From Tetramitus jugosus (Eukaryota; Heterolobosea; Eutetramitea; Acrasida; Vahlkampfiidae), in NCBI GenBank assembly GCA_937625935.1, contig OW569370.1:1-64000 (forward strand): a DNA stretch of 64,000 nt, in the 5' to 3' direction. The translations under genes and the position numbers were made by a program. The notes below the pieces were generated by a model. The model was not told where the DNA came from and ran no database searches. It saw nothing but the letters and a program-made list of their open reading frames with translations. Below, one piece after another: positions 1 to 9,261 of this stretch. Every line of letters starts with the position of its first letter. Within the stretch, counting starts at the first letter, position 1.

Positions 1-887
1 CCAAACCCAACCCAAACCCAAACCCAAACCCAAACCCAAACCCAAACCCAAACCCAAACCCAAACCCCAAACCCAAACCCAAACCCAAACCCAAACCCAA
101 ACCCAAACCCAAACCCAAACCCAAACCCAAACCCAAACCCAAACCCAAACCCAAACCCAAACCCAAACCCAAACCCAAACCCAAACCCAAACCCAAACCC
201 AAACCCAAACCCAAACCCAAACCCAAACCCAAACCCAAACCCAAACCCAAACCCAAACCCAAACCCAAACCCAAACCCAAACCCAAACCCAAACCCAAAC
301 CCAAACCCAAACCCAAACCCAAACCCAAACCCAAACCCAAACCCAAACCCAAACCCAAACCCAAACCCAAACCCAAACCCAAACCCAAACCCAAACCCAA
401 ACCCAAACCCAAACCCAAACCCAAACCCAAACCCAAACCCAAACCCAAACCCAAACCCAAACCCAAACCCAAACCCAAACCCAAACCCAAACCCAAACCC
501 AAACCCAAACCCAAACCCAAACCCAAACCCAAACCCAAACCCAAACCCAAACCCAAACCCAAACCCAAACCCAAACCCAAACCCAAACCCAAACCCAAAC
601 CCAAACCCAAACCCAAACCCAAACCCAAACCCAAACCCAAACCCAAACCCAAACCCAAACCCAAACCCAAACCCAAACCCAAACCCAAACCCAAACCCAA
701 ACCCAAACCCAAACCCAAACCCAAACCCAAACCCAAACCCAAACCCAAACCCAAACCCAAACCCAAACCCAAACCCAAACCCAAACCCAAACCCAAACCA
801 AAACCCAAACCCAAACCCAAACCCAAACCCAAACCCAAACCCAAACCAAAACCAAAACCAAAACCAAAACCCAAACCCAAACCCAAA
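1..887. repeat. Telomere, (CCCAAA)n array
   Basis: Near-perfect tandem CCCAAA units (TTTGGG on the other strand) run from the first base to 887 and then stop sharply. The C-rich strand reads 5' to 3' inward from the window start, the orientation expected at a left chromosome end. Most units are exact; a few irregular units lie near the outer end (a CCCAAC at about 7 and a CCCCAAA near 65). The inner edge has a cluster of CCAAAA variants at about 798-870, the pattern of older units no longer renewed by telomerase. Confidence 0.95.
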
Positions 888-1708
888 TTCACTTTCTTTT
901 CAAAAATCAAAAACTTCATCCAAATTCAAAACAAAATCGATCTATCATCTAAATTCTGATCAAACATGATTAATGAAAGCTCAAATCACTCATTCCATTT
1001 CTTTATCCATCTCTTGACTTTCGCTCCTTACTCTTTGTCGAAAACGGAAATTCTCTCATTCAATGCTCAACATCTGGATGTTTTTGAAGCAATATAGTGA
1101 GTCAATATATGTTGAATGAGTAATCATTCCTACTTCTCTTCAGTTATGATGGGTTGGGTCTGGGTATTCAACTCTGCATTCAAGAAAAACACAAAATTTG
1201 AGTTCTCATACTGTCAGAGTTCAAATCTCTTATAAGAAGAACTTTTGAAAAAGCTTTCCAGTCTATTACATCTATAAATCTGAATTGTCATTCAGAAAAG
1301 CTAGTAGTCTGTATTTCTGACCCTTTGGATCTTCAAGCTAGATTCAGATTTGAAACTTCACTATTTCACTGACTTACAGGATTTTAAAGCGAAAGGTCTC
1401 AATAATACATAGAATATCTGATTCTACTGTGATTCTATAATAAAAACTGCCGATTCTATTCCTAAAAACGCGAAATCAAGTCAGTCAAAATTTCAGAAAC
1501 ATCAAGTCATAAGACATCAAGTCAAAAAATAGAGTTAGTAGGAAATCATGTTAAAAATGATCAAATAATGTCCCAATACTCTGATCTAAAACAAAGAAAT
1601 CATTTGTCACTAGTACGTCTTATCTCCAGTACAGAATCAAAATCGTCTAAAATCTGTTGCAGTTTTACCACTGTTGCCGATAAAAATCTGTTAAATACAG
1701 CACAGATA

Positions 1709-1729
1709 TATCGGCTCTACGAGCCGATA
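1709..1729. repeat. Perfect 9-bp inverted repeat with 3-nt loop
   Basis: TATCGGCTC is followed by TAC and then GAGCCGATA, an exact inverted repeat that could form a 9-bp stem. It lies in otherwise unstructured AT-rich subtelomeric DNA. It could be a protein-binding palindrome, a hairpin in a transcript, or chance. No coding sequence flanks it. Confidence 0.5.
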
Positions 1730-1865
1730 AAGCTCAAATCGAGTTGAAAACCTCGCCAATCTCTTCACCTCAACCAGCTGAAGCTCCTAGAGTAATAAAA
1801 AATCTCAAAAAAAAAATTACTATATAAGGAAATCGTTTCCTTAGGTTGGGGAATCCAGGATGTAT

Positions 1866-1890
1866 CCCCAAACCCAAACCCAACCCAACC
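1866..1890. repeat. Interstitial telomere-like tract
   Basis: A short run of CCCAAA and CCCAA units in the same orientation as the terminal array, nearly 1 kb inside it. It may be a remnant of an earlier chromosome end, or a site of break healing or subtelomere exchange. Confidence 0.7.
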
Positions 1891-1934
1891 ACTTTCTAAC
1901 TAGAACAGATTCAACGACAGTCGAACTGTCTGAC

Positions 1935-2100
1935 TCACATGACGGTTGACCTTACGGACAAGGTTGTGAATGTTCTGGTCCTTGGCTCCTTTGCGAGAGG
2001 TGTGAAAGAGTTGGATGCTTTCAGTTGCCACAAAGACTGGCGCAACTGCTCTTGGTGATAAGCAGTGAAGCATACGGGCTTTTGCAAGTTCGGGTCAACG
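1935..2100 (-). CDS. Possible 3'-terminal exon, unknown protein
   Basis: The minus strand holds an open frame ending at a stop at 1935-1937. Its upstream edge at 2100/2101 is preceded by a pyrimidine-rich stretch ending CCACAG, a convincing splice acceptor, so this may be the last exon of a longer gene. The roughly 54 residues include the protein-like segment NLQKPVCFTAYHQEQL. I do not recognise the family and could not connect it confidently to an upstream exon. It may belong to a broken subtelomeric gene. Confidence 0.25.
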
Positions 2101-2674
2101 CTGTGGAAAGAAACATACTCATAAGTTAGTGCGCAAACAAAAAACAATGATGAAATTCAATGCAAAAGGTGTGATCTTGTTGGTGATACAAACATTCAGT
2201 TAAGTGAAATTTGATTCCAATGCATTGATCTTGGTCATTGAATCATTGTATTGTTTCTCGTTGTTCAATTCTCCCTTAATTGCTTGATTATTGAAGTCCT
2301 GATCATCTCGTCGATTTCTTCTCTTGTTGGGGCATTATCTTGTCGATTTGTCGTTTGCTGATGGGTAGTGCGTAGTGGTACTTTTGTCGAGTTAGTTCTT
2401 GGTCTGTGGAGCTTGATATAAACTAGCCTTCTATCCGTTGTCTGCATGGGTTGTTGTGTTGATAGATATTGTTTGCTTTCATTGCCTCGGAGTGATTATC
2501 GAAAATAAAGTTTGCTGCTCCAATAGCGTCTTCACCCTCTATTATTCTTGAATTGATGAGACTTAACTCTCTTGTTTCGTTTCTTTCCTTGTTGATTAAA
2601 TTTCAATTTTGAATTTTGTAGGACAATTTTCATAACTGTAATTCTCCTCCTTCGACTGACTTTGTTTGAGCAGT

Positions 2675-3082
2675 TCACGCTGAGTCGAGAGTAAGGACAG
2701 AGCACTCTTCTTCCAGAAGAATGGAGAGGTGTTTCTGAAAATTTGTAACTTTCTTTCGGTCAAAAAGGATGGAGCACGAAGTACGTTTTTCTGAAACTGG
2801 TGAACTCTCAGAAGAGTTGGACTGTTCACTCATTGGTTTCAACGATTCGATGATATCTTGCCGCAAGTTTTCAATCGAGTCCACGACAAAGTTACACGAA
2901 AAAGTTCGCTGAATGCAACCGTTAGTTACCACCACCTCAATTAGTAAGTCCGAGTACATCATGTTGCTTCGGTAGGTCCGAGGTTTCAATATCGAGAATC
3001 TCACACCCTTTAGTTTCGCAGCACGATGAAAGAGGAATCCATTAATATTCTGCACTAAACTCTCTGGAGGAGGGTCGCTCAA
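2675..3082 (-). CDS. Hypothetical protein or gene fragment, 135 aa
   Basis: The open frame has a normal amino-acid composition (hydrophobic segments, then a Ser-rich stretch near residues 85-95), but there is no ATG at its start: the frame is open from an upstream TAA at about 3125 and the first usable codon is TTG. A splice-acceptor-like ...CTATTGCAG lies just upstream (about 3087), so it may be an internal or terminal exon, or a gene truncated at its 5' end. I recognise no domain. It sits in the decaying subtelomere. Confidence 0.3.
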   Translation of the reverse strand: MSDPPPESLVQNINGFLFHRAAKLKGVRFSILKPRTYRSNMMYSDLLIEVVVTNGCIQRTFSCNFVVDSIENLRQDIIESLKPMSEQSNSSESSPVSEKRTSCSILFDRKKVTNFQKHLSILLEEECSVLTLDSA

Positions 3083-3411
3083 ACTGCTGCAATAGAGGAT
3101 AAATGGCTCTTCATTATGTTAATGCAGGTTATACAGAGCAAACCAAATCCAATGGGGATCAAAACAAAATGGAAGTAAAATTGGGATGTTAACAACAAAA
3201 TATCCCATTGTTCTCTAACTTATGTTCTTTGCATTTGCAATGTTCCATGTCTGAATCAAAGAATTATTTTCATCCATCGCTCTCAATTTATGTTGAGGAG
3301 TTGTTGAAAAGAGTAAGAATTATTCTTTTCCGTTTCTTAGGAGTAGTTGCTTCTGTCTGATTGTCATTGTTTTTATCCTCGTTCACTTCATCATCATCTG
3401 AACTGTGAAAT

Positions 3412-3899
3412 TTGTCCAATTCAGCTGTTGCTCCGGATTTTCAAGAGTTGAATCACTTGATTAAAACCGACCTTAAATTTAAGACATGGTTTCCTGTGGT
3501 CAGAAGACTCAGTCCTCCTAAGCAAATGAATCAACGTATCAGATTATCAAATCAACAATTAGACAAATCAATGACCAAGGAAGTTGAAGATCTCTCATTA
3601 GGGTTGCTTCGAAGAATATTGGTAATGCTTTCTCAAAGGTTTGGACAAAGATGATAAGAGACAATCGATTCCGAGTTGAATATAAGTTTAAAAAAGACCC
3701 TCAGTATCTGGATTTGGTCACTCAAAGGCAAGGTGAGAAGAATAGCAAGCTGAAAAAGACTCTTTATGAGAGAATCAGAAATATAGAGGGTATTCTGCCA
3801 CTCACTCACTGTGTTGAGAGATACTCTGAGGAAAATATGAAAAAATTATTGTCAAAACATCAAATGCATCAAAATTTGTATTTTGATGCACTTTGCTAA
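3412..3899 (+). pseudogene. Transposase-like fragment, frameshifted
   Basis: Two overlapping frames on the plus strand look like one broken gene. The first (to about 3610) carries HLIKTDLKFKTWFP followed by an R-rich region and NQRIRLSNQQL, resembling the linker between the helix-turn-helix and DDE domains of Tc1/mariner-type transposases. The second (about 3600-3899) continues with NIGNAFSKVWTKMIRDNRF and charged sequence ending in a stop at 3897. Neither has a credible ATG at its left edge. No full DDE triad or terminal inverted repeat was seen. The family assignment is inference from a short motif and could be wrong. Confidence 0.35.
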
Positions 3900-4054
3900 G
3901 AGACATCACCATTATGTCAAGCAGCCCAAAATCAAATCACACGAGAAGGCAACATCCATCGAGCGAACCAAAACAGACATTGATATCTTGACATGAGCAA
4001 CTAGGCTTGATGTGTGTCTCTGCTTGGTTAGAAAGGTCTAACAAGCGGGACTTG

Positions 4055-4672
4055 TCAGAATCGATGGCCCATATTTGCAATGTCCTGCTCAGCCAACTCA
4101 AACACCAAGTGCAAGCACTGAAACATGGTGTCTGCTCGACCGAGTCTCATAGCCATCCATCTTTGCATCGAGCACACCAATTCATGAGTGGGCGAAATGG
4201 TAGATCCAGAGTGCACTCCACAAGAAGGCACCCAAGTCGTCCAATGACACCACTCGGCCCAAACCACCGGCAATATGAACCAGCGCTTGAAGGGAACTGA
4301 TTACTTGGGTGATCGAATCATCAGGACAAGGGTTTCGTCAAGTGGTTGCACATCAGACAAACATTCGTCACTGAGTGTGCTCCTGATTGACAACAGGGTT
4401 TCAATCAAGTGATCAATCTGTTGCAAGTTGGTGACTCGAAGTGGGGGAATGCAGATGCTCTTGTGTTGAGTCGCCAATCGACAAAGATCAAGCTCGAGCA
4501 CTTGTCCCATGGCAATCGTTGTCTGCTCAATTCTTCCACAGTGAGTGCAGCTCAGGCACATGGACTTGCGAATGGTGGGATCACTGATTGCTTGTTCAAT
4601 GATTGGCAAAGTTGTTTCAAGCACAGTTGACTCGAGCATGGAACAAGGTTCAAAAGAGTGGGCTTCTATCAT
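4055..4672 (-). pseudogene. Eroded unknown gene
   Basis: On the minus strand a 123-codon frame (4672-4301) has plausible protein composition with a CLSCTHCG cysteine cluster and ends at MIRSPK. Protein-like sequence then continues in another frame (about 4310-4210; SSLQALVHIAGGLGRVVSL), and a third frame runs to about 4055. This pattern suggests one coding region split by frameshifts. An intron could explain one switch, but no good splice pair was found. I do not recognise the protein. The plus-strand frame at 4007-4300 looks like a shadow of it. Confidence 0.3.
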
Positions 4673-5041
4673 GTCTAACTCGGCACATTGTCATGCCACT
4701 CGTCACAACTGGTGGTGTCACTCGGGAGTGTAAACAGTGTTGGTGAGTGAGGATCCATTTGCCAACAACCATGTTTTCAAGTCATGACACTCGAAGGGTT
4801 TCGAAAAGATAGTTTTGGATTTTGATGATGATTGGCATTCAGGCACCCAAGTGAGCAACCGACCACTCGCTCACGCGACGATTGATGAAAGAGGGGACAA
4901 GAGAGAGGTCGTACCCATCTGTTACTAGCCAATCCAAAAGCTCCAAGTTTCCAGACTCGTTACTCAATTTTGAGTTCAATCATATTTTTTTTATTGTTTT
5001 TCTCTTTTTTTGCCCTTGTTCATAAACATAAATTCTAGACC
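4673..5041. other. Intergenic, nothing recognised
   Basis: The stretch between the eroded minus-strand frame and the OYE pseudogene. No open frame with coding character, repeat or RNA gene was seen. A T-rich run near 4985-5010 lies just downstream of the OYE stop on the minus strand. Confidence 0.5.
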
Positions 5042-5705
5042 TTAATTATTTATTAAGCCCTTAATAAAGTATCTATTGTATCCAAACTTGTACTGTGGAG
5101 CAGTAGGCACCTCGTATCCCAATTCTTTGGCAGCACGAATTGGCCAGTTAGGTTCTCTGAGCGATACACGACCAATGAGAACAAGATCAGCCCTCTTATC
5201 TTCAATAAATTTGTTTGCCTTCACTGGATCAGTAATCAAACCAACAGCTCCTGCCAGCACTCCTACTTCATTCACCACTCTCTCGGCGAATGGAACTTGA
5301 TAATTAACGAACTGAGCAAATGCTTTCACCCTGGTGTTAGCTCCAGAAGAGCAATCAATGAGATCAACACCGACATCTTTCAACAATTGAGAAAGCTTGA
5401 CGTGATCATCAACAGTCCAACCTTCTTCGACATAATCCGTAGCAGACAATCTTGTGAACAGTGGTAACTCATCAGGAATGGCAGCTCTAACTCTCTCACA
5501 AATTCGTACAATCAGTCTAGTTCTGTTCTCAAAGCTTCCTCCATACTCATCTGTCCTAAAGTTTGACAACGGGGAGTAAAAGTTGTGTAGCAAGTAACAT
5601 TGGTGCAATAGCAATTCTATTCTTTAGTGTGCGACCACGAATGGTCAATGGAGTGAATAGAGCAGGCACTTGTTTTTCTTGTTGAAGTTCTTGTTGTGCA
5701 GTCAT
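5042..5705 (-). pseudogene. Old Yellow Enzyme (YqjM-type) pseudogene with internal deletion
   Basis: Members of this family are FMN-dependent NAD(P)H:ene-reductases of about 340-370 residues forming a TIM barrel. An ATG at 5705 opens the expected N-terminus (residues such as VPALFTPLTIRGRTLKNRI, then APM). At about 5608 the sequence jumps to the later barrel, in another frame: LLHNFYSPLSN, RTDEYGGSFENR, then LIDCSSGA, GLI and the ADLVLIGR phosphate-binding segment, ending at a stop at 5042. About 130-140 residues in between are missing, including the substrate-binding His pair region. Deletion plus frame change leave no route to a full enzyme. No splice signals explain the junction. Confidence 0.85.
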
Positions 5706-6292
5706 TGTTGTTTTCTTGTGTTAGGGTTAAGTTTTTCTTTGTTGTTTTGTTGTTATTTGTTCTTGGACTATGCAAGAAGCAATTTTAAAGGTGGCAAATT
5801 GTGCGCAATCGACCACCTTTTGCCACCTTCTGGAAGTTAGGACATTCGCTGCGGAAGACAGAAGCCACGACATTCGTTCAAATGCGGGTATCGGTATTAA
5901 GTATTTAACACTCAGTTACCGGTCACTTACGGAAGCATGATTGCACACAATTGGGAGAGCTTCGATCACGCGTGACAATGGCCAAAAATACAACCGATCA
6001 TGATCCGAGTATGACAATAATTATTAATCGACAAATGAAAAGGAAAAGATCAAATATGTTGACAACGATGATGCGTCTTTCAATTCTTGCCCCATGAAAT
6101 TCGATGGAAATCTTCGACAGTCAATCGATTTGTGTACCAGCATTTTGCCTTTATTGAAATGATACATTGAACCTTTGGAAACAAATGGCACATTCCAACT
6201 AGTCTAGAGCCCCAGTAGGGTTAGACATATAATGCCGTAGGCTGGCAAGGGAATCTATTGACTTCCACTATTACACTTACAAAGGAACTTGA
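5706..6292. other. Intergenic, 3' flank of the Fanzor remnant
   Basis: It lies upstream of the OYE pseudogene start and downstream of the 3' end of the minus-strand nuclease remnant. No coding frame was found. In intact Fanzor and TnpB loci the guide (omega) RNA and right element lie in this position; no conserved structure could be identified here by eye. Confidence 0.4.
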
Positions 6293-7243
6293 TCAATATG
6301 TTTCTGGCAAGGCATCACATGGCGCAACAAAACAACCAATCCATGATCGATTCCATGATTTGTCGGAACCTGTAATGGGACCACGTGCACATCTGACTTG
6401 CAGTCTTGCTTCGAATTTTTCGCTCTCCTCTTGATCATCGTAATTCTCACACAAGTACTTACTGATCTTGTGATGGGCATCCTTGACTTCTTCAGCATCG
6501 CTTTCCTCATGTTCTGTCTCTTCTTATGATTGAACTCATAGGCTTGACTTTCCTTTTTCTGGTTCATTTAAATCTTGTCTGCCCGATACAGATGTTTGAA
6601 GATTCGATCCATTCCTTTACTGCCAAACTCGATGGAGGATCCATCGGTAGCATAACCAGTCATGAAGGCCCTCACTCCAGGATCTAAAGACATGACATTC
6701 TTAAAGGTGTTTGGCACTTCCTTCAGTTTGTCTAACGGCTTCAACATGATGACATAGAATCGACCAATGGAGTCCTTGATAATTCTAGTGTTATACTGGA
6801 TGTCAACTGGAAATTTGCTCTTGGTTTTGATCTCTCTGAGCCAAGAAGCACTTCCATCATCATTCCAGTGTCTGTAGCGAAGAAGGATTCTGTCAATTTC
6901 TTCTTTTTGCTCTTGAATTTCATTTGAAACATCGTCACCTCTGCAAACACCTTAGCCTTTAACGCCTTTCCTTTCAAGCCCTGAGCTCTCAGTCTGACCT
7001 CTGCTTTCTGTAACTTTTCCTTGTGGACTTTCAGTGCTTGTTGGGTTTCCACGTCTTGTCTTCCTGTTTTTTGAGCATAAACTTGTTATAAAAGTCAACA
7101 CATTGGTTATACACCCAACGATAAATTCCCATCCACTGATTCAATTTCTTCCTCTCTTCATTGTTGGGATACAATCTTATCTTCCAGGCTTTTACAACCT
7201 CAACTTTCTTACGAGCCTTGGTAGTGACCCTGTTCTTCTTCAT
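6293..7243 (-). pseudogene. Fanzor/TnpB-like RNA-guided nuclease, frameshifted and truncated
   Basis: Four minus-strand fragments follow each other in the order expected of a Fanzor. First, from an ATG at 7243 to about 7031: a basic N-terminus and KIRLYPNNEERKKLNQWMG...YNQCVDFYN, the OrfB/TnpB N-terminal domain. Second, about 7043-6885: a charged helical segment ending FKSKKKKLTESFF. Third, about 6887-6568: RYRHWNDDG through to MSLDPGVRAFMTGYATDG, the RuvC-I motif with its catalytic Asp, ending at a TAA. Fourth, about 6524-6293: VKDAHHKISKYLCENYD, the helix before RuvC-II, after which similarity fades. At least three frame changes separate them. The zinc ribbon and RuvC-III are absent, so it is almost certainly inactive. 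Just upstream another frame (7470-7240) ends in an Arg-rich NLS-like tail (NKRRRTRGSRR) that may be part of the ancestral N-terminus. Confidence 0.8.
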
Positions 7244-7873
7244 CGCCTCGAGCCTCTCGTTCTTCTTCTCTTATTTTCTGCAGCACGTCGTCCACTATTT
7301 CTTGCAACGAACACACTGATGACTGAGAGGGCTTTGGACAATTCATCTTCTGATGAAGTTTGCCCTGCTTCATCTTCACTGTGAATCAGCAATTTTGTTT
7401 GAAACTTTGGGTAGATTTGTTCAAGTAATTGGTATCCAAATCGACACAGTCTGTCTTTGCGCATGACCACAGTTTCTGAGACAAGCTTTTGAATCGTTGC
7501 GAATCATGCAAGAGAGGGTTGAGAAGCAAAAACTTAAAAGACAATTGAAGAGGAAAAGGGAGTTGGAAAAAATGTGGGAAAGCTATCAAACCACCTTCAG
7601 AGTAACAGGTTTTGGTTTTCCTTTCTGACAGTGTTTTGTCTAAGCTAAGATGGTTTTAAAGCATTTTACGATGTTGCAGAATCCGATTGTATGTAAAAGT
7701 AGCAGAGGACAATGTTGAAATTCCAACGAACTCAATCAATGCTGAATGATATCCCTTTGTTTGTTAAAGCTTCTTTGTTGAATGTGAATAAACAATGCTC
7801 AGCCACGGACTCAGTTTCGACTGTGTTTTTATCGTGAATTCACATACTCTACACACTGCTTTCTTGGCACATA
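7244..7873. other. 5' flank of the nuclease remnant
   Basis: Contains the minus-strand frame 7470-7240 described with the nuclease remnant, and a short basic plus-strand frame from an ATG at about 7510 (MQERVEKQKLKRQLKRKREL, about 40 codons) that may be an exon or chance. No terminal inverted repeat matching the other side was found by eye. The right edge adjoins the methyltransferase stop codon. Confidence 0.35.
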
Positions 7874-8722
7874 CTAGACCGTTTCCTTTTTTCCAACACC
7901 TACCACAATCGCCGCGTTGTTCTCTTTGCCGTTTTTCTCTGCCTGTCTGAAGAATTCTTCCTCTCCTAATTCAGAAAACTTCTGTGCTGGGTTGCTCAAC
8001 CACTTTTCCCAATGAGCTTGGACTCGAGAAACCTTGTATCCTGCTGCTGTCATTGTATTGCCTAGAAGCATTTCATTCCAAGTGTACAAATGGTTGTTCT
8101 TATCATGTGGAACCCATATCTGTGGGTTTGATTCATGTTTGACAGTAACCACAAGAGTTCCACCTTCTTTCAGTTTGTAATAGAGTCTTCTCAACTCTAG
8201 TACTGGATTTTCCACATGTTCAAGGACCGATGTTGTAACAACGATATCGATACTCTCATCTGGTAGATCTTGGCTATACTTTACGAAAGTGATATCTGGA
8301 TAAGTCTTCGCCGCTTCTTCACGAGCAATATCATTCAACTCCACACCATATTTTTGACTACATTTCTTCATGTTGGCTATGACAGCTCCAGACGAACTTC
8401 CGAACTCAGCACACACAGCTCCTTCCTCTACATAATCTCTCCAGTATCTTTGTTTGAATTTACCACCAAATACGTTCAAACTTCTCTGCCAAGCATAGTA
8501 TTTTGAATCATAATGAGTAACACTAGTCGATGTGTCGTCCCTTTGAGTGGCTGCAGCATCTTTCAGGTTGTTCAACTGCTTCTGTAGATGTCCAATTTCA
8601 TCCTTGAGGGAAACTGTTTGGTTTTTTCTCCAAAGAGAGATTGAGAAGAGCAAGAAGATTGTAATTAGAGCTGATGCTACAATGAGCAACACTGGTTGTC
8701 TTTTGAGGGTTAGATGGTTCAT
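7874..8722 (-). CDS. Membrane-anchored class I SAM methyltransferase, 282 aa
   Basis: An ATG at 8722 opens a short basic N-terminus and one hydrophobic segment (about residues 11-31, VLLIVASALITIFLLFSISL), typical of a type II Golgi or ER membrane protein. A short coiled stretch follows, then a class I methyltransferase core from about residue 95: motif I is CAEFGSSSGAV (a variant of the E/DxGxGxG SAM loop), motif II/III region FVKYSQDLPDESIDIVVTTSVLEH, then LKEGGTLVVTVKHES. The substrate is unknown; lumenal sugar or lipid methylation would fit the topology (inference). The next gene, also on the minus strand, is a type II glycosyltransferase-like protein, so the pair may act in one glycan pathway. 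It is the first intact gene inward from the telomere. Confidence 0.75.
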   Translation of the reverse strand: MNHLTLKRQPVLLIVASALITIFLLFSISLWRKNQTVSLKDEIGHLQKQLNNLKDAAATQRDDTSTSVTHYDSKYYAWQRSLNVFGGKFKQRYWRDYVEEGAVCAEFGSSSGAVIANMKKCSQKYGVELNDIAREEAAKTYPDITFVKYSQDLPDESIDIVVTTSVLEHVENPVLELRRLYYKLKEGGTLVVTVKHESNPQIWVPHDKNNHLYTWNEMLLGNTMTAAGYKVSRVQAHWEKWLSNPAQKFSELGEEEFFRQAEKNGKENNAAIVVGVGKKETV

Positions 8723-9261
8723 GGTTTGTTGGGAAGTGGTTTGTTTTCTATCGGGAGTGAACGAGTCCGAAGCCTTCCTCTTTTAAGGGGAAAGACAATT
8801 CTGACTGGACACCCCTTTCAGCCTCAAACAAGATATGATGTTTTCATGTCACTTGCTCTTTGTTTGTTCGTCGTCCAATCTATTTTACAACGCACAGAAC
8901 TTTCTAGGAGGTAGAAAACTCGTTCGCTGAAGGTTAAATACACATTCACTGTTGTTTTTGCGAAAGGGATTTGGGTTGTAAAATATTAGAAATACACGAA
9001 CATAAGAAACTAGAAAATGTCAGCTACGCAAGAAAGAAGCATAACAAGGTAAAAAGAACTAGGATAATACGTCATGATGGGGTTATGAACCTCGAATCAA
9101 ATTACAAAGCGCGAGCAAACCCTCCTGCAAAAATCGAAAAAAACTGGACACATCTTTCAAATGGTTATTGTAAGTTTGTCGAACAGAGTCTCCACCGTTA
9201 AATGATACCTCGTTGCATTGTCCATCATCAATGTATCTCGTCTACTAGAGTTGAGACTTTA
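8723..9261. other. Intergenic, presumed methyltransferase promoter
   Basis: 539 bp between two minus-strand genes. No coding frame, repeat or convincing regulatory motif was recognised. Confidence 0.5.

Larger units (their letters stand above)
888..1934. other. Subtelomeric non-coding sequence
   Basis: About 1 kb of AT-rich sequence between the telomere and the first possible exon. No open frame of useful length, RNA gene or recognisable mobile element is visible. The only structures seen are a short hairpin at 1709-1729 and a telomere-like tract at 1866-1890, listed separately. Confidence 0.6.

Noticed and set aside
1-887. Short regular repeats that might be read as a CRISPR or satellite array
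   Set aside because: The unit is six bases with no spacers and sits at the contig end in telomere orientation.
4007-4300. 97-codon plus-strand frame
   Set aside because: His/Ser/Arg-rich and antisense to the more protein-like minus-strand frames; no motif.
7034-7384. 116-codon plus-strand frame
   Set aside because: It is antisense to the nuclease remnant, whose frames carry recognisable family motifs; this one carries none.
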